DNA of 64,000 bases from Closterium sp. NIES-65. Lineage: Eukaryota; Streptophyta; Zygnematophyceae; Desmidiales; Closteriaceae. The translations under genes were made by a program, and so were the position numbers. The DNA lies in contig CANXME010002004.1 in assembly GCA_948144175.1 (NCBI GenBank), positions 310,001-374,000 on the forward strand, read 5' to 3'. Below the pieces are notes generated by a model. That model had not been told where the DNA came from. It did no database searches and saw nothing but the letters and a program-made list of their open reading frames with translations. Below are positions 33,601-41,590 of the stretch, piece by piece. Position 1 is the stretch's first letter. Each line of letters starts with the position of its first letter.

Positions 33601-34565
33601 ATCAACCCCTCATCAGCACCTTATCGATCCCTTTTGTCGTCACCTTATCGGCATAGCTCGCACCTTTTCCAGAACGAGCTTGAGCTCCGTGAGCTCGTTG
33701 CGCGTCTTGAGCAGCTTCTCCGCGTTGCCGTTGATCTCCAGCAGCTCCGCCTCCAGATCGTTCAACTTCAGCTGCACCGCAACACGCGCAAGAAAGCAAG
33801 CAAGCAAGCGAATAGGCAAGCGAGAAGGAAAACACTCGATAAGCAAGAATGCGAGCATCCACGACATTGGCATCGACTCTCAAATACAAAAATCCATCAA
33901 AGAAATATACAGAGGTCTGTCGTAATGTTGGATAAATAAACTGCTCCGACAATATGGAAGGTCGGTTCGTCTCCGTCTACATTTTCCGTCTAAGACGACG
34001 GACCTCGAGATCATCCAGGTCGAGATCCTTGTCGAGCGTCCGAGGTTGGGTAGGGAGAATTCCGGCCTTCAGCGACTGTTCTTTCAGATACCGCAGCTTG
34101 CGAGACATCTCGCCACATCGCTTGACCTGATGCAGCGATCACAACGAAGACAGAAAAAACAGATCAGCGATGGTAACGCCATTTCCAATATCTAAGGCAT
34201 GAAATAATAGACAGGTGAAAGTCGTTTGTGACAAGAGGAGGAAAGAAGAAACGCACTTGGTTCGCATATGTCCGCTGAAACGGGCTCTTGTCCGGGTTCA
34301 TCTGCGAGAGACGTGAAGCACGGAGAGAGAAGTGAGGCGGAAATGTCGATATGAGCTATCTCCTACTGAGAACAAAATCGATTACAAAGCGCAACCCGTA
34401 AACGGCGGGGAAAACGCTCAGCTAGGACCCTACGTCTTTAAACTGGACGAGGCCAAGCTCTCCGAGATAAGAAATAGTGTCATGCGCCGCTTCCGCGGGA
34501 ATAATGAGCTGCATCAGCTGCATTTCCTCGGACCTAAACAGGTCCATCACGGGCTCGGACCCCAT
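13223..34565 (-). CDS. VHA-a: V-type proton ATPase subunit a (VHA-a), complete, 18 exons, 815 aa
   Basis: Subunit a is the membrane stator of the V-ATPase Vo sector and forms the proton half-channels. Exons (minus, 5' to 3'): 34565-34434, 34301-34257, 34126-34004, 33771-33664, 33091-32975, 32686-32519, 32080-31943, 31518-31411, 30823-30716, 30068-29920, 29507-29354, 17958-17792, 17300-17094, 16437-16254, 15244-15161, 14446-14256, 13880-13821, 13427-13223. They total 2,448 nt with matching phases and no internal stop. The N-terminal cytosolic half ([17 protein letters not shown]) precedes the membrane half; the essential proton-channel Arg lies in [10 protein letters not shown] (about residue 723) and the protein ends in an [10 protein letters not shown] block. 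Length fits plant homologues (about 820 aa). All introns are GT-AG except intron 11 (CAG|GCACGT donor), which is 11.4 kb and holds Copia-3 with a hAT element. Exon fragments are duplicated in many introns. Exon joins come from homology to plant VHA-a. Confidence 0.95.
14460..14592. repeat. G-rich (GGGAGG)n tract in VHA-a intron 15
   Basis: Low-complexity purine tract of [14 protein letters not shown] units, about 130 bp, just upstream (on the minus strand) of the exon 16 acceptor at 14446. On the sense strand it is a long C/T tract that may act as an extended polypyrimidine tract. Similar short G/A tracts recur in most introns of this gene. Confidence 0.8.
15255..15600. repeat. (CA)n/(GCAC)n microsatellite in VHA-a intron 14
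   Basis: About 345 bp of nearly pure CA dinucleotide with GCAC and CTCACA variants, starting about 10 bases upstream of the exon 15 acceptor (15244). The long His/Thr or Val/Cys frames crossing it are compositional artefacts. Confidence 0.95.
15955..16092. repeat. Short duplicated segments in VHA-a intron 14
   Basis: A 17-bp unit (GACGTCTCAAAACTTTG) repeats three times at 15968-16018. The flanking text 'caggctctcaccctacaggtccgcctggga' recurs at about 15930 and 16065. The latter contains part of exon 14 (CAGGTCCGCCTGGGAG, true copy at about 16338-16353), so it is another exon-derived fragment. Confidence 0.6.
16558..16804 (-). repeat. Two partial copies of VHA-a exon 14 (acceptor plus first about 60 nt)
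   Basis: Exon 14 begins CAG|GTACGAGTTC at 16437. The same acceptor and the sequence for [20 protein letters not shown] recur at 16622-16558 and, slightly diverged (YEFNPQM...FGFLSML), at 16804-16740. Both run out of homology after about 60 nt and lack the donor half. Only the 16437 copy continues to the exon 14 donor. The decoys lie 5' of the true acceptor in transcript order. Confidence 0.9.
18029..18428 (-). repeat. Three partial copies of VHA-a exon 12
   Basis: The true exon 12 is 17958-17792. Copies with the CAG acceptor and the sequence for [14 protein letters not shown]...FSIYTG lie at 18242-18124 (nearly identical, ending after FFSLAF) and 18428-18340 (changed to [13 protein letters not shown]). 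A 45-nt degenerate piece lies at 18073-18029. None contains the 3' half or donor of exon 12. A fifth remnant lies beyond the Copia-3 insertion at 29220-29172. Confidence 0.9.
18471..18957 (-). repeat. Copia-3 3' LTR
   Basis: 487 bp, TG...CA; TSD GGGGG on its left and polypurine tract on its right. It contains a tRNA-like segment at its minus-strand start (about 18880-18950) with B-box GGTTCAATTC. Confidence 0.95.
18989..19230. repeat. hAT left TIR and subterminal CGGGTC array
   Basis: The TIR starts TAGGCATGATCAT. The next 220 bp hold many copies of CGGGTC and its complement GACCCG in both orientations, able to form long hairpins. Confidence 0.9.
19655..23424 (+). CDS. hAT-family transposase, four exons, 937 aa
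   Basis: Cut-and-paste transposase. Exons 19655-20734, 20886-21358, 21483-21796 and 22478-23424 join with matching phases (total 2,814 nt) and GT-AG introns. ATG at 19655 is the first in the frame. The N-terminus is Gly/Ala-rich. A BED-type zinc finger follows (CKIC at about 20344-20355 with a later H-x4-H in RHLKRSH). The RNase-H-like core shows [21 protein letters not shown] (second acidic position), [11 protein letters not shown] and [10 protein letters not shown]. The C-terminus has the hAT dimerisation block ([15 protein letters not shown] ... [10 protein letters not shown]). No stop or frameshift is seen, so it may be active. Intron 3 is filled by a minisatellite. Confidence 0.9.
21857..22445. 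repeat. Minisatellite filling transposase intron 3
   Basis: About 590 bp of units of 17-18 bp (CCACCATCCCATGCATGTG) and a longer form with an extra CATG, in irregular order. It occupies most of intron 3 (21797-22477). It is open in several frames on both strands because the unit lacks stops, giving long His/Met/Trp-rich or Cys/Pro-rich ORFs that are not genes. Confidence 0.95.
23700..23885. repeat. hAT right TIR and subterminal CGGGTC array
   Basis: Mirror of the left end: GACCCG/CGGGTC arrays ending in ATGATCATGCCTA at 23885, followed by TSD GGTAGGGT. Confidence 0.9.
23897..25384 (-). pseudogene. Copia-3 RT C-terminus and RNase H
   Basis: Continues RT from DISNAFLNG and [11 protein letters not shown]. 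The RT active-site box reads VHVDDLI rather than YVDD. RNase H ([39 protein letters not shown]) ends at the stop at 23897-23899. A 243-bp in-frame tandem duplication in RNase H (23991-24476) repeats 81 codons. The hAT element inserted just after this stop, upstream of the polypurine tract, so it does not break the coding region. Confidence 0.85.
23991..24476 (-). repeat. 243-bp tandem duplication within Copia-3 RNase H
   Basis: Copies at 23991-24233 and 24234-24476 are nearly identical, differing at only a few bases. The unit is 81 codons and in frame, so it duplicates part of RNase H including the catalytic DNSSA segment. Confidence 0.9.
25330..28026 (-). pseudogene. Copia-3 gag C-terminus, protease, integrase and RT start
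   Basis: 898-residue open frame. It shows the zinc knuckle [14 protein letters not shown] (CX2CX4HX4C), protease DSGASSH, the GAG-pre-integrase WHRRFGH with a CxxC, and integrase with D, D and E ([24 protein letters not shown]). A Ser/Pro-rich linker follows, then RT start ([28 protein letters not shown]). The frame shifts at about 25430 shortly after FAP. Confidence 0.85.
28039..28635 (-). pseudogene. Copia-3 gag, N-terminal part
   Basis: 198-residue frame typical of copia gag ([17 protein letters not shown], then a UBN2-like helical region). It starts about 27 bases inside the primer-binding site, so the leader is very short, unlike Copia-2/-4/-5. A frameshift around 28026-28039 passes translation to the next frame. 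Confidence 0.8.
28663..29149 (-). repeat. Copia-3 5' LTR
   Basis: 487 bp, ending at TSD GGGGG (29150-29154). The primer-binding site is at 28648-28662. It would drive transcription of Copia-3 on the minus strand, in the same direction as VHA-a. Confidence 0.95.
29172..29220 (-). repeat. Fifth, degenerate exon 12 fragment on the other side of Copia-3
   Basis: The minus strand reads TGCAGAAGTG, then a segment matching EMAFGGRYV as [10 protein letters not shown]. It lies just beyond the Copia-3 right TSD (29150-29154), so Copia-3 inserted between copies of this exon fragment. Confidence 0.7.
29264..29362 (-). repeat. Tandem repeats of the VHA-a exon 11 donor site
   Basis: Exon 11 ends GGCTCCCAG at 29354 and the intron begins GCACGTTGGG. 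The unit GGCTCCCAGGCACGTTGGGT with a short spacer (GTTGATGT) recurs about three times into the intron, so the GC donor itself is in a tandem array. Confidence 0.85.
29750..29829 (-). repeat. Partial copy of VHA-a exon 10 (3' end plus donor)
   Basis: Repeats the last 60 nt of exon 10 ([18 protein letters not shown]), its donor GGGTGAGCTCACTC and a little intron, with one substitution that gives LFRTNKF. The true exon is 30068-29920. The copy lies downstream in intron 10 and lacks the exon's 5' half. Confidence 0.9.
30908..31172 (-). repeat. Two partial copies of VHA-a exon 9 (acceptor plus 5' half)
   Basis: The true exon 9 starts at 30823 ([14 protein letters not shown]). The acceptor and first about 45 nt recur at 30966-30908 ([14 protein letters not shown]) and, more decayed, at 31172-31128 ([12 protein letters not shown]). 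Both lie upstream in intron 8. Confidence 0.85.
32210..32272 (-). repeat. Partial copy of VHA-a exon 7 (5' part)
   Basis: Matches the start of exon 7 (VEKVVFVVF...SGDRARTKI, true start 32080) with a small internal deletion. It lies upstream in intron 6 at 32272-32210. Confidence 0.85.
32343..32447 (-). repeat. Partial copy of VHA-a exon 6 (3' half plus donor)
   Basis: Matches [13 protein letters not shown]...[11 protein letters not shown] with a one-base deletion and carries its own donor-like GAGCAG|GTGGAT. It lies downstream of the true exon (32686-32519) in intron 6. Confidence 0.85.
32801..32847 (-). repeat. Partial copy of VHA-a exon 6 (5' end)
   Basis: Reads [13 protein letters not shown] on the minus strand, matching exon 6 residues 1-11 ([11 protein letters not shown]), preceded by AAG rather than CAG. 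It lies upstream of the true exon in intron 5, so exon 6 has partial copies on both sides. Confidence 0.8.
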
Positions 34566-35337
34566 GGCTGCCTCTTAAGGAGACAACTCCGTTTAAGAAA
34601 CCCTAATGGCTTTGATCTGGACTAAGCTGTGGGAGGCCCCACAGCGCGAATATTCGTAGCCTGGAATTACAGTACTTGCGCGTAGAATCAAAAGCCTGAC
34701 CAGCAGAACTCTATCCAGTCAACCTCAAACCAAGGCCAGGGGCAAGCGTCGGAACCAGGAAACCATGAGAAACCAGGGGAACCCTGGACTGGACACCAGG
34801 AACCAAGGAAGCAAGCAAAGCAAGCGGGGAAGGTCAGGGGATGGAGGCCTCCTGCCTCCATTATTATTCGCTGAAACATGTCGAACCTGATAAGTGTTAC
34901 CAGCAGCAACGAGCATCTCTTGTTGCGAAGCTGCTTTCTGGCTCGGAAAAATAAAAGCGTTTCTGCATCATTCGTTTGCAGCACTTTCAAGACTGAGGAC
35001 GCACGTCAATGCTCTTATCGTATGCTTAGCACTGTCAAACGTAGGCACGAACACTGTATGTGACAACTCTACTTTGGAACAAAAACAATAACAGCTCTGA
35101 GACATAAATCTGGGATGGTATGGTACTCGTCTTGGAAGGCCCACAAATTATTTTTATTCACTACTGGGATAGGGGTGGATACCATCCAAAAGAAACAAAA
35201 GAGGAAGACAAAACATTTTACGTGGCCCTTGGGCAAAGGACCTAACTCAAACTGTACTTTCTAAGAACTAGCTAGCAGCATAATTATCCCCGTCTAATCG
35301 CAACCTTCGTCCCTCATTCGCCGACGTGGCTGTGTCC
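34566..35337. other. Intergenic region upstream of VHA-a
   Basis: Between the VHA-a start codon (34565, minus) and the stop of the 231-aa gene (35338, minus). It must hold the VHA-a 5' UTR and promoter and the 3' UTR of the upstream gene. I see no clear TATA box, no TE terminal repeat and no conserved ORF. The segment at 34730-34850 is rich in CCAGG/CCTGG. Confidence 0.5.
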
Positions 35338-37223
35338 TCACAAAGTTGTCTCGACATCATTGAACCAAGAAAGGGCAATGGCGACGATTGGATCCAAGGC
35401 CCCCTTATCCAGCGAACGGAAGACCGATACCCGGTGACCCCCCACTTTAGTGAAAGCAGCTACTTTAGCCCCAGGATAGCCACCAGGCTCCCTGTGCGAC
35501 AGCACCAGAGCTCGATTTTCCCATGTCTTCACCAATTCGACCATGGATGGACCAAAGTCAAAATTAGACCCATCTTGCTGCATGGGAGAAATTAAAACCA
35601 CACACACAAAGACGAATGTGTCAAAAGGCCAGACACAAGGCGAGAGCATACATCTTGCATCCTTTACATGCAACGTTCCAGGAAAACCATGGCTGCCTGA
35701 AGGTGTACACTGTGAGTGTTTTGATGGCAAGCCTACCTGGACTGGGGGTGGGGAGATCGCGAGGTAGTTGCTGGAGATGTTGATTCCTACTGGCAGCCCA
35801 TTGCTGTACACTCGAGCCTCGGTCTCCGGCCCACACCTGAAACTCAATCCTGGCCTTTGGTTCCACTCGCCGTCACTCGCCTCTGTCACCACCATCATAA
35901 GAACCTCTCCCGTCAAACCGTGCTGCATTCCCAGACAACAAGAGCATTAGAACGACAAGAGCACAGTGAGGCAACAATGAACAGTAAGCTGCTTTTGAGG
36001 TGGGGCCGCCAAGAAGCAAGCTAATAACACAGTTGATCTCTTGTTGCGATCAGAGGAGGATCACCAGAGACCATCATTCCATCAGCCGCCTTGGGAATCG
36101 GTCATAGAAGAGCACGGAAAAAAAGGACAAGACTACACATCCACACCCACAGGAAACACGCACCCTGATGTTCGCCGCATTTTGACCTCGGAGATACTCC
36201 AGGCGCAATAGGGGGCGAATCTGCAGCCATAGCGAACTCACTTTTAACAATAGGAAATGGAACAGGGCTTGTAGAACCGAGCACAGGATTGCTTTTGATG
36301 GTGTGAAGCAACAATGAGAATGAAAGTCAGCTCTGACATCCGTCCATGTGGCACCAACCACTTATCACCTTCACACTCCCCAAACCCAACCCAGCAGCCA
36401 TTTAATCATCCCTCTCGCCTTCCCCCGACCTGCTTTCTTCTTGATTTTTCTTTACCAAGGCTCTGAAGTCTCTGTACGACGCTTCCTCACCTGTCCGATG
36501 GCTCTTAAATCTCGCTCTTCGTGTGTCTTACGCCGCGGGGTCGTCCCTCTCGCCCTTCCGGCCCTAATGTTTTTCCGTTTGCCTATTCCTCAACCACTTG
36601 AAGTCTTCCTGTACGTGGCTCTCACCAAATAAGCGTGAAGTTCCTTGTCTCACACGATTACCGGCTTTGAAGTTTTTCCCCTCACCTGTTTAACAGCTCT
36701 GAAGTCTTCGGCTGACAGGTCTCCCGAGTACACAAGGCGGTCGTGGCTCATGGCGCCGCGCGCTGGGAAGAGAGTGACCGAGTTGTGCGCATTGCTGAGG
36801 GCGTAAAACAGGAAAAACGGGGAGCAGCGAGACGAGGGGTTATAAATTTTAGTGTCAGTCACAATAATTGAAATCTGACCAGTAGGACTGTGCAGGAAAG
36901 GAGTGGTTGAAAGAACTAGAAACGGTTGGGCAGCTTACCCGAGGTTCTCTCTCAATACCGACAACACCACTGGCTCTGCTCGATGCTTCTTCGCCTGAAC
37001 CGAGAATGTCACACGGAAAAGGGCGAGATAACGGTAAGAGCGAACGAGTGGATGCTGATAAAGTTACGACACTCAACAAATGCGATTTTCTGCTGAAATT
37101 GAATGTTTACTGAAATTCGTTTGCCAAAAGGTAGCGCAAAACAGCAAGCGATTATTAAAATTGTTTCCCACTTACATGTTCGATAGTCTCTAAAGGACTG
37201 ATCTTCGACAACAGTAGCCCCAT
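35338..37223 (-). CDS. Unrecognised 231-aa protein, six exons
   Basis: Exons (minus): 37223-37176, 36994-36939, 36794-36686, 36220-36164, 35922-35737, 35577-35338. They join in phase to 696 nt (231 aa) and every intron is GT-AG. I do not recognise the family. The N-terminus MGLLLSK fits an N-myristoylation consensus (Gly2, Ser6). The middle is charged (AKKHRAEPVVLSVLRENLG; YSGDLSAEDFRAVKQ). The C-terminal half is rich in beta-prone, Gly/aromatic residues (NQRPGLSFRCGPE, GSNFDFGPSMVELVKTWEN). No signal peptide or transmembrane segment is evident. Support is the clean chain of splice sites and phases in a region with no long single-frame ORF, so exon calls, especially exon 1, need transcript evidence. 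It is transcribed in the same direction as VHA-a. Confidence 0.65.
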
Positions 37224-37917
37224 CTTTCAGCCAGCCCACGGTTTCGATGCTTCTCAGAGAATAGCGTGCTTTGACTCCAATAGACACGGATGTCTATCTC
37301 TGAAATCAACTGGCGGTGAAAGTCCAGCAGAGATGTTTGATACTGCTACCAAATAGACGTTTAGCTGCGAATTACTTTAGGAAGCCAGCTAACTACTCCC
37401 TTAAAACGACGTTCAAGTGTAGGCTAAAGACGTCACGCTCGTTACGCTTCAACCGAGCTTTAACCGGCTTCCTGCGCTACCTCTCCAATTGACTGCTCGA
37501 ATAAGAACAAATAACAAGTCACGACTATAGCAGCTCTGGCTCCGTGGGAGCCCACCAACTCCTGCTCCTATGAGTCTGCAAGGGTCTGAAGACGAACAGT
37601 CAGTGAAAACTAACCAGGGAAAAAATAGTTATTCAAATTGTGGAAAGACTCGCAAACTCCTTTGTGGTAAACCTGCGCACTCGTTTCTGCTGAATCCTGG
37701 ATGTGGCTCACATGATTCCGCCTTGCTTCATGGAGTCCCTCCTGTCAACCATCCTGTGCAACCCAGCCAAGGTGGTGGTGTGAGGGGAGGAAACACCGGC
37801 GGTTCGGGTCAGGTCAGGTACTTCTGCTAGCCGTTGGTCCAACCGAATTGCGCGGGACCCTGACATTTCGTCAAAGCCGCCGCCCTCACGGCCCGAACCG
37901 CCGGTTTGCTGACAAGG
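37224..37917. other. Upstream region of the 231-aa gene with an imperfect inverted repeat
   Basis: Presumed promoter side of the 231-aa gene, ending at the gypsy TSD (CAAGG, 37913-37917). An inverted repeat of about 17 bp (CCGGCGGTTCGGG at about 37796-37808 versus CCCGAACCGCCGG at about 37891-37903) with inner GTCAGG/CCCTGAC pairing could fold into a hairpin with an about 80-nt loop. No gene is recognised. Confidence 0.45.
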
Positions 37918-38244
37918 TGTTACGGGTGCAATGAATCGAAGTAGCGAGAATTGCACTAAGGTGTCAAACGAGTACAAAATGTGAGCAAAGGCATGAGCGA
38001 ACATTTATACGCGAAACATGCAAACGGTAACGCGGTGCGTGCGAGCTAGCTAGTGCTGCGCTGGAGCGAGGCTTGGGCTAGTCCCGAAGCGTAGGCCGAC
38101 ACGGCCATTCCAGCAGTGCGAGGTTTGGTGAAAACAGTGTGCGCGAAGTCGGCGAAGCCCCGTTAGCAGTAACGGGCGAACAACGGCTGTTGCTTTACGC
38201 GATGTAGTCAGGCTCCGTAAGGAGTGCCGAGAAAATTCCTTACA
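37918..38244 (-). repeat. Gypsy 3' LTR
   Basis: 327 bp, TGTTAC...CTTACA. TSD CAAGG lies at its left and the G-rich polypurine tract directly at its right. Confidence 0.95.
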
Positions 38245-38283
38245 CTACCCCCCCCCCCCCCCCCCCTCAAGAAGCCCCCTCCG

Positions 38284-38601
38284 CTACGCGAGTGCGTGCA
38301 TATCGCGGAATCCCCGGCTCCTCAGGTACACTTGCAGGGCAGGGTGGTTTTCGATGTTGGCCAGGGGCACCCATCTGTCCTCAGTTGGCGTGCGATCCTT
38401 CCAGCGGACGAGGAATTCAATCCTCTTGAGTCCCGTGGGGTGTCGAATCCGATGGCTCAGGATTTTTTCGGGCTCGATGATCGGCTCCGATGCAGGGCGA
38501 GTTATGGATGGCGGGCGGTGGCGACGAGGCAGTTGGCTTGTGGTTGGGATGTAGGGGCGAAGCAAGCTGACATGGAACGAAGGGCTGATGTACTAGTCGG
38601 T
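38284..38601 (-). pseudogene. Gypsy integrase tail with chromodomain
   Basis: Reads SLLRPYIP, then a chromodomain-like block: EKILSHRIRH, RIEFLVRWKDRTPTEDRWVP and IENHPALQVYL. Chromodomains at this position define chromoviruses and are thought to steer integration to marked chromatin. It ends at the stop 38284-38286, just before the polypurine tract. Confidence 0.85.
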
Positions 38602-40075
38602 CGGTAACAGTAGGTGCGCGGTTACTGGCGTGATCATGTGGCTGATTTGGAATGGGTCACAGTAGCGCGGTCGAAGTTTTGGTACGTCGGGCAGTCGCAG
38701 ATTTTGCGTGTCGAGCAGTACGTAATCCCCTGTCTGGTATGTGACTGCGGTGGCGGTCAGCGTTGCGCTTAGCGATGGCGTTTGCTTTTTTAATTGCTTC
38801 TGCGGCTCTGGTGCGGGCAGCGTGCAGAATTTCGACGAATTGCTGTGTTCGTGGTGTTGGGTTGTCCGGACTCGGCGTCATGGGCACTGTAGGATTTTGC
38901 CCGTAGTTCAGGTAGAAGGGGGACTGCTGCGTCGTCGCTGACGTGGCATTATTGTACGCGAACTCGATCAGCGGCAGCTGCTGCTCCCAAGTCGTGGGGT
39001 CATCGCACGTGGCACGAATCAACTGCTCCATCGTCTGATTCGTCCGCTCCGTTTGACCGTCGGTCTCGGGGTGGTACGACGAACTGAACTGCAGCCTGGT
39101 TCCGAACTGCTCCCAGAGGTTTTTCCAGAAGTTGCTGGTGAACTTCTCGTCCCTGTCGCTGATAATCGCTGCTGGTATCCCGTGCAGGCGAACAACGGCT
39201 GCGATGAACAGACGAGCGGTTTCCTCGGCTGAGATCGACTTTTTGCACGCAGCAAAGTGTGCCATCTTCGTCAACCTGTCAACGACGACCATCACCGCGT
39301 CGTTACCCCCAGGGTTCGAAGGTAACCCTGTGACGAAGTCCATGGTAACCTGCTGCCAGGCGCGCTCGGGCGGTGGTATCGGCTGCAATTGACCCGCCTT
39401 CCGCTTTCTTGAGCTCTTCATCACCTGACACGTGGGGCACGAGCCTACGTGCTGCTGTACGTTGGTCAACACCTCTGGCCAGTAGTAATACCACTGCAGT
39501 TGCTGTCGCGTTTTTTCTACCCCAAAATGTCCCGAGGTAATTCCGTCGTGTGCCTCCTGCAGTAGTAGCTCCCTCAGTAGTGAGAACGCGGGTACCCAGA
39601 TGCGGTTGGTGCCTGTTTTGAAGTAATAAACTCCTTTAGCTTCTGCCAGTTGCTGTGAATTTCCGGTCGTGAAGAATGGGTCAGTGCGGTATCCGTGGGT
39701 AAATAGGCCTGTTAAAAGTGGGTTGGTCTGGGCGAGTAGGATGGCGTGGAGTTGGGCGGTAGGGCGGGTGAGTGCGTCGGCGATGTTGGATGCGCCTTTC
39801 TTGTACGTAACCGTGTAGTGGAAGTTGGACTCGAGGTAGTCCAACCAGCGAATCTGTCCTGGATTGAGATTCGGTTGGGCGCGTAAGTACTGTAGTGATC
39901 GGTGGTCTGTCCGTACTGTCACGTCAGCGCCAGTCAGGTAACTCCGCCAAACCTTGAACGCGTGCACGATTGCCAACATTTCGCGGTCGTGTATCGGGTA
40001 ATTGCGTTCGGGCGGGTGCAGCTTGCGGTACTCGTACGCGATTGGCTGGAGGCCGTTCCCGAAATCCTGCAACAG
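38602..40075 (-). pseudogene. Gypsy RNase H and integrase
   Basis: RNase H (TDASDIAVGAVL just before the TRIM, then YRKLHPPERNYPIHDREML, VRTDHRSLQYL) is followed by an HHCC integrase zinc finger (GHFGVEKT, CPTCQVMK). The rve core follows with D, D and E: MDFVTGLP, IISDRDEKF, DGQTERTNQTM. A frameshift near 38740 and a TAG near 38602 break the C-terminal end. Confidence 0.9.
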
Positions 40076-40450
40076 TGTCAGAATCCCAACCACTAGACCA
40101 TTGGGATAAAAGGGCTTGTTTCAGTAGCGGGTCAGTGTGCCCATAACCCCCCAGGCGAACGCGCCTGTAACCCTCTCCAGGATCAATCGGGCATCCACAG
40201 TGCAGATCTACTGACACCCCCCCACACTGGGAGGCCCAGGACTAAGCACAGCGGCAACGGCCTACATGTGCATACACCGGGAATCAAACCCGAGACCGCT
40301 CTGATACCATGTCAGAATCCCAACTACTAGACCATTGGGATAAAAGGGCTTGTTTCAGTAGCGGGTCAGTGCGCCCATAACCCCCCAGGCGAACGCGCCT
40401 GTAACCCTCTCCAGGATCAATCGGGCATCCACAGTGCAGATCTACTGACA
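40076..40450 (-). mobile_element. TRIM: 375-bp terminal-repeat retrotransposon in miniature
   Basis: Two 141-bp direct repeats (40076-40216 and 40310-40450, two differences), TG...CA, flanked by TSD AACAG (40071-40075, 40451-40455). Only 93 bp lie between them: a polypurine tract (GTGTGGGGGGG on the minus strand) and, next to the right LTR, a full initiator-tRNA-Met primer-binding site TGGTATCAGAGC. It has no coding capacity, so it needs enzymes in trans. It is inserted in the gypsy RT gene in the same orientation. Confidence 0.95.
40262..40345 (-). other. tRNA-like fold across the TRIM LTR/PBS junction
   Basis: On the minus strand the LTR end and the primer-binding site read as a tRNA-like unit. 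There is an A-box-like TGGTCTAGTAGTTGGG. Next comes a 5-bp stem and 7-nt loop TCTGA-CATGGTA-TCAGA, built half from the LTR end and half from the primer-binding site. Last is a T-arm TCGGG-TTTGATT-CCCGG with B-box. A- and B-box spacing is as in tRNA genes. The acceptor stem does not pair. Confidence 0.6.
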
Positions 40451-41267
40451 AACAGTACTGCTCCCACAGCGATGTCACTTGCGTCAGTGACGAGCTCGAA
40501 CAGACGGTGTGGATTTGCGATGTGAAGCACGGGCGGTGAGCACAAAATGTTTTTGAGGGCCGAGAAGGCAGCTTGCTCTTTCTCCCCCCACGTGTACTCA
40601 ACCCCCTTCCTCAGCAGGTCAGACAACGAGGCAGTCAGCTTCGCCATGTCGGGGACGAACCGGCGCACGTAGTTGACGAACCCCAAAAAAATCTGCAACT
40701 CGGTCAAGTTGGTCGGCACGTGCCATGCTTGAATCGTCGCAATTTTCTTCGGGTCTATTTCCACTCCTACAGCTGAAATAACGTGTCCCAAAAATTCCAC
40801 GCGGTCCTGTAAAAACTCACACTTAGACGCTTTGGTCAGGAGGCGGTTCTCACTCAGGATTTAAAAAACTGCGTCGATGTCCTGTAAGTGCTGTGCTCGG
40901 TCAGGGCTGTAAATCAGTATGTCGTCCAGGTGTACGATGACGCACTTATCTAAGAGCGGGCGGAAAGCTTTGTTCATGGTCATTTGAAAAGTGGCGGGGG
41001 CGTTGGTCAGTCCGAAAGGCATGACGGTGTATTCGTAGGATCCGTAGCGTGTGCAAAATGCGGTCTTAGGGCAGTCGGGCGGGTTGACGCGAATCTGGTG
41101 GTAACCCCTTCGGAGGTTGATTTTCGAGAAAACCCGGGCTGTGCGCAGTTGGTCGATCAGTTCGTCGGCTCGCGGGATGGGGTAACAGGATTTGTTGGTA
41201 ACCCTGTTCAGTGCTCTGTAATCTATGCGCATGAGAAATCCCCCGTCTTTTTTCGGTGTGAGCAGTA
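40451..41267 (-). pseudogene. Gypsy RT core
   Basis: Contains RIDYRALN, FSKINLRRGYHQIR, MPFGLTNAPATFQ and the active site HLDDILIYS, then FLGHVIS and LGFVNYVRRF. A TAA at 40863-40861 after DAVF interrupts the frame, and the same frame continues below it. It ends at the TRIM insertion (TSD AACAG). The TRIM plus TSD is 380 bp, and removing it restores the frame to the RNase H exactly. Confidence 0.9.
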
Positions 41268-41390
41268 TGTGAAAACTGAAACGAGAATGAGTGCACTAAG
41301 GAATGGAATGTGGTACAATTATGCAACCCTAGAAATGTGTACCCCATATAGGCTACCCCACTACAGCCTACATAACATTATGATTTGACA
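41268..41390 (-). repeat. Copia-4 3' LTR
   Basis: 123 bp, TGTGAAAACTG...TTTGACA, TSD CAGTA on its left. Confidence 0.95.
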
Positions 41391-41590
41391 CACCCCCATA
41401 GGCAAAGTGGGGGAGAACAAGGGGTCACAAGACCAGTCAAGCAAAACAAAGCAAAGCTCAGGGTGGATCACAAAGTCACCACACATTCCGAGCACAAGTT
41501 CAAGGCCAGAATGCCAGTTCACATGCAGGAGCACAGACATATATAAAAGGCTAAACAAGCAAGAGCAGGAGTATATATATATGTGACAGT

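Noticed and set aside
33337..33939. 200-codon plus-strand ORF
   Set aside because: It is antisense to VHA-a exon 4 and its flanking introns, with no domain.
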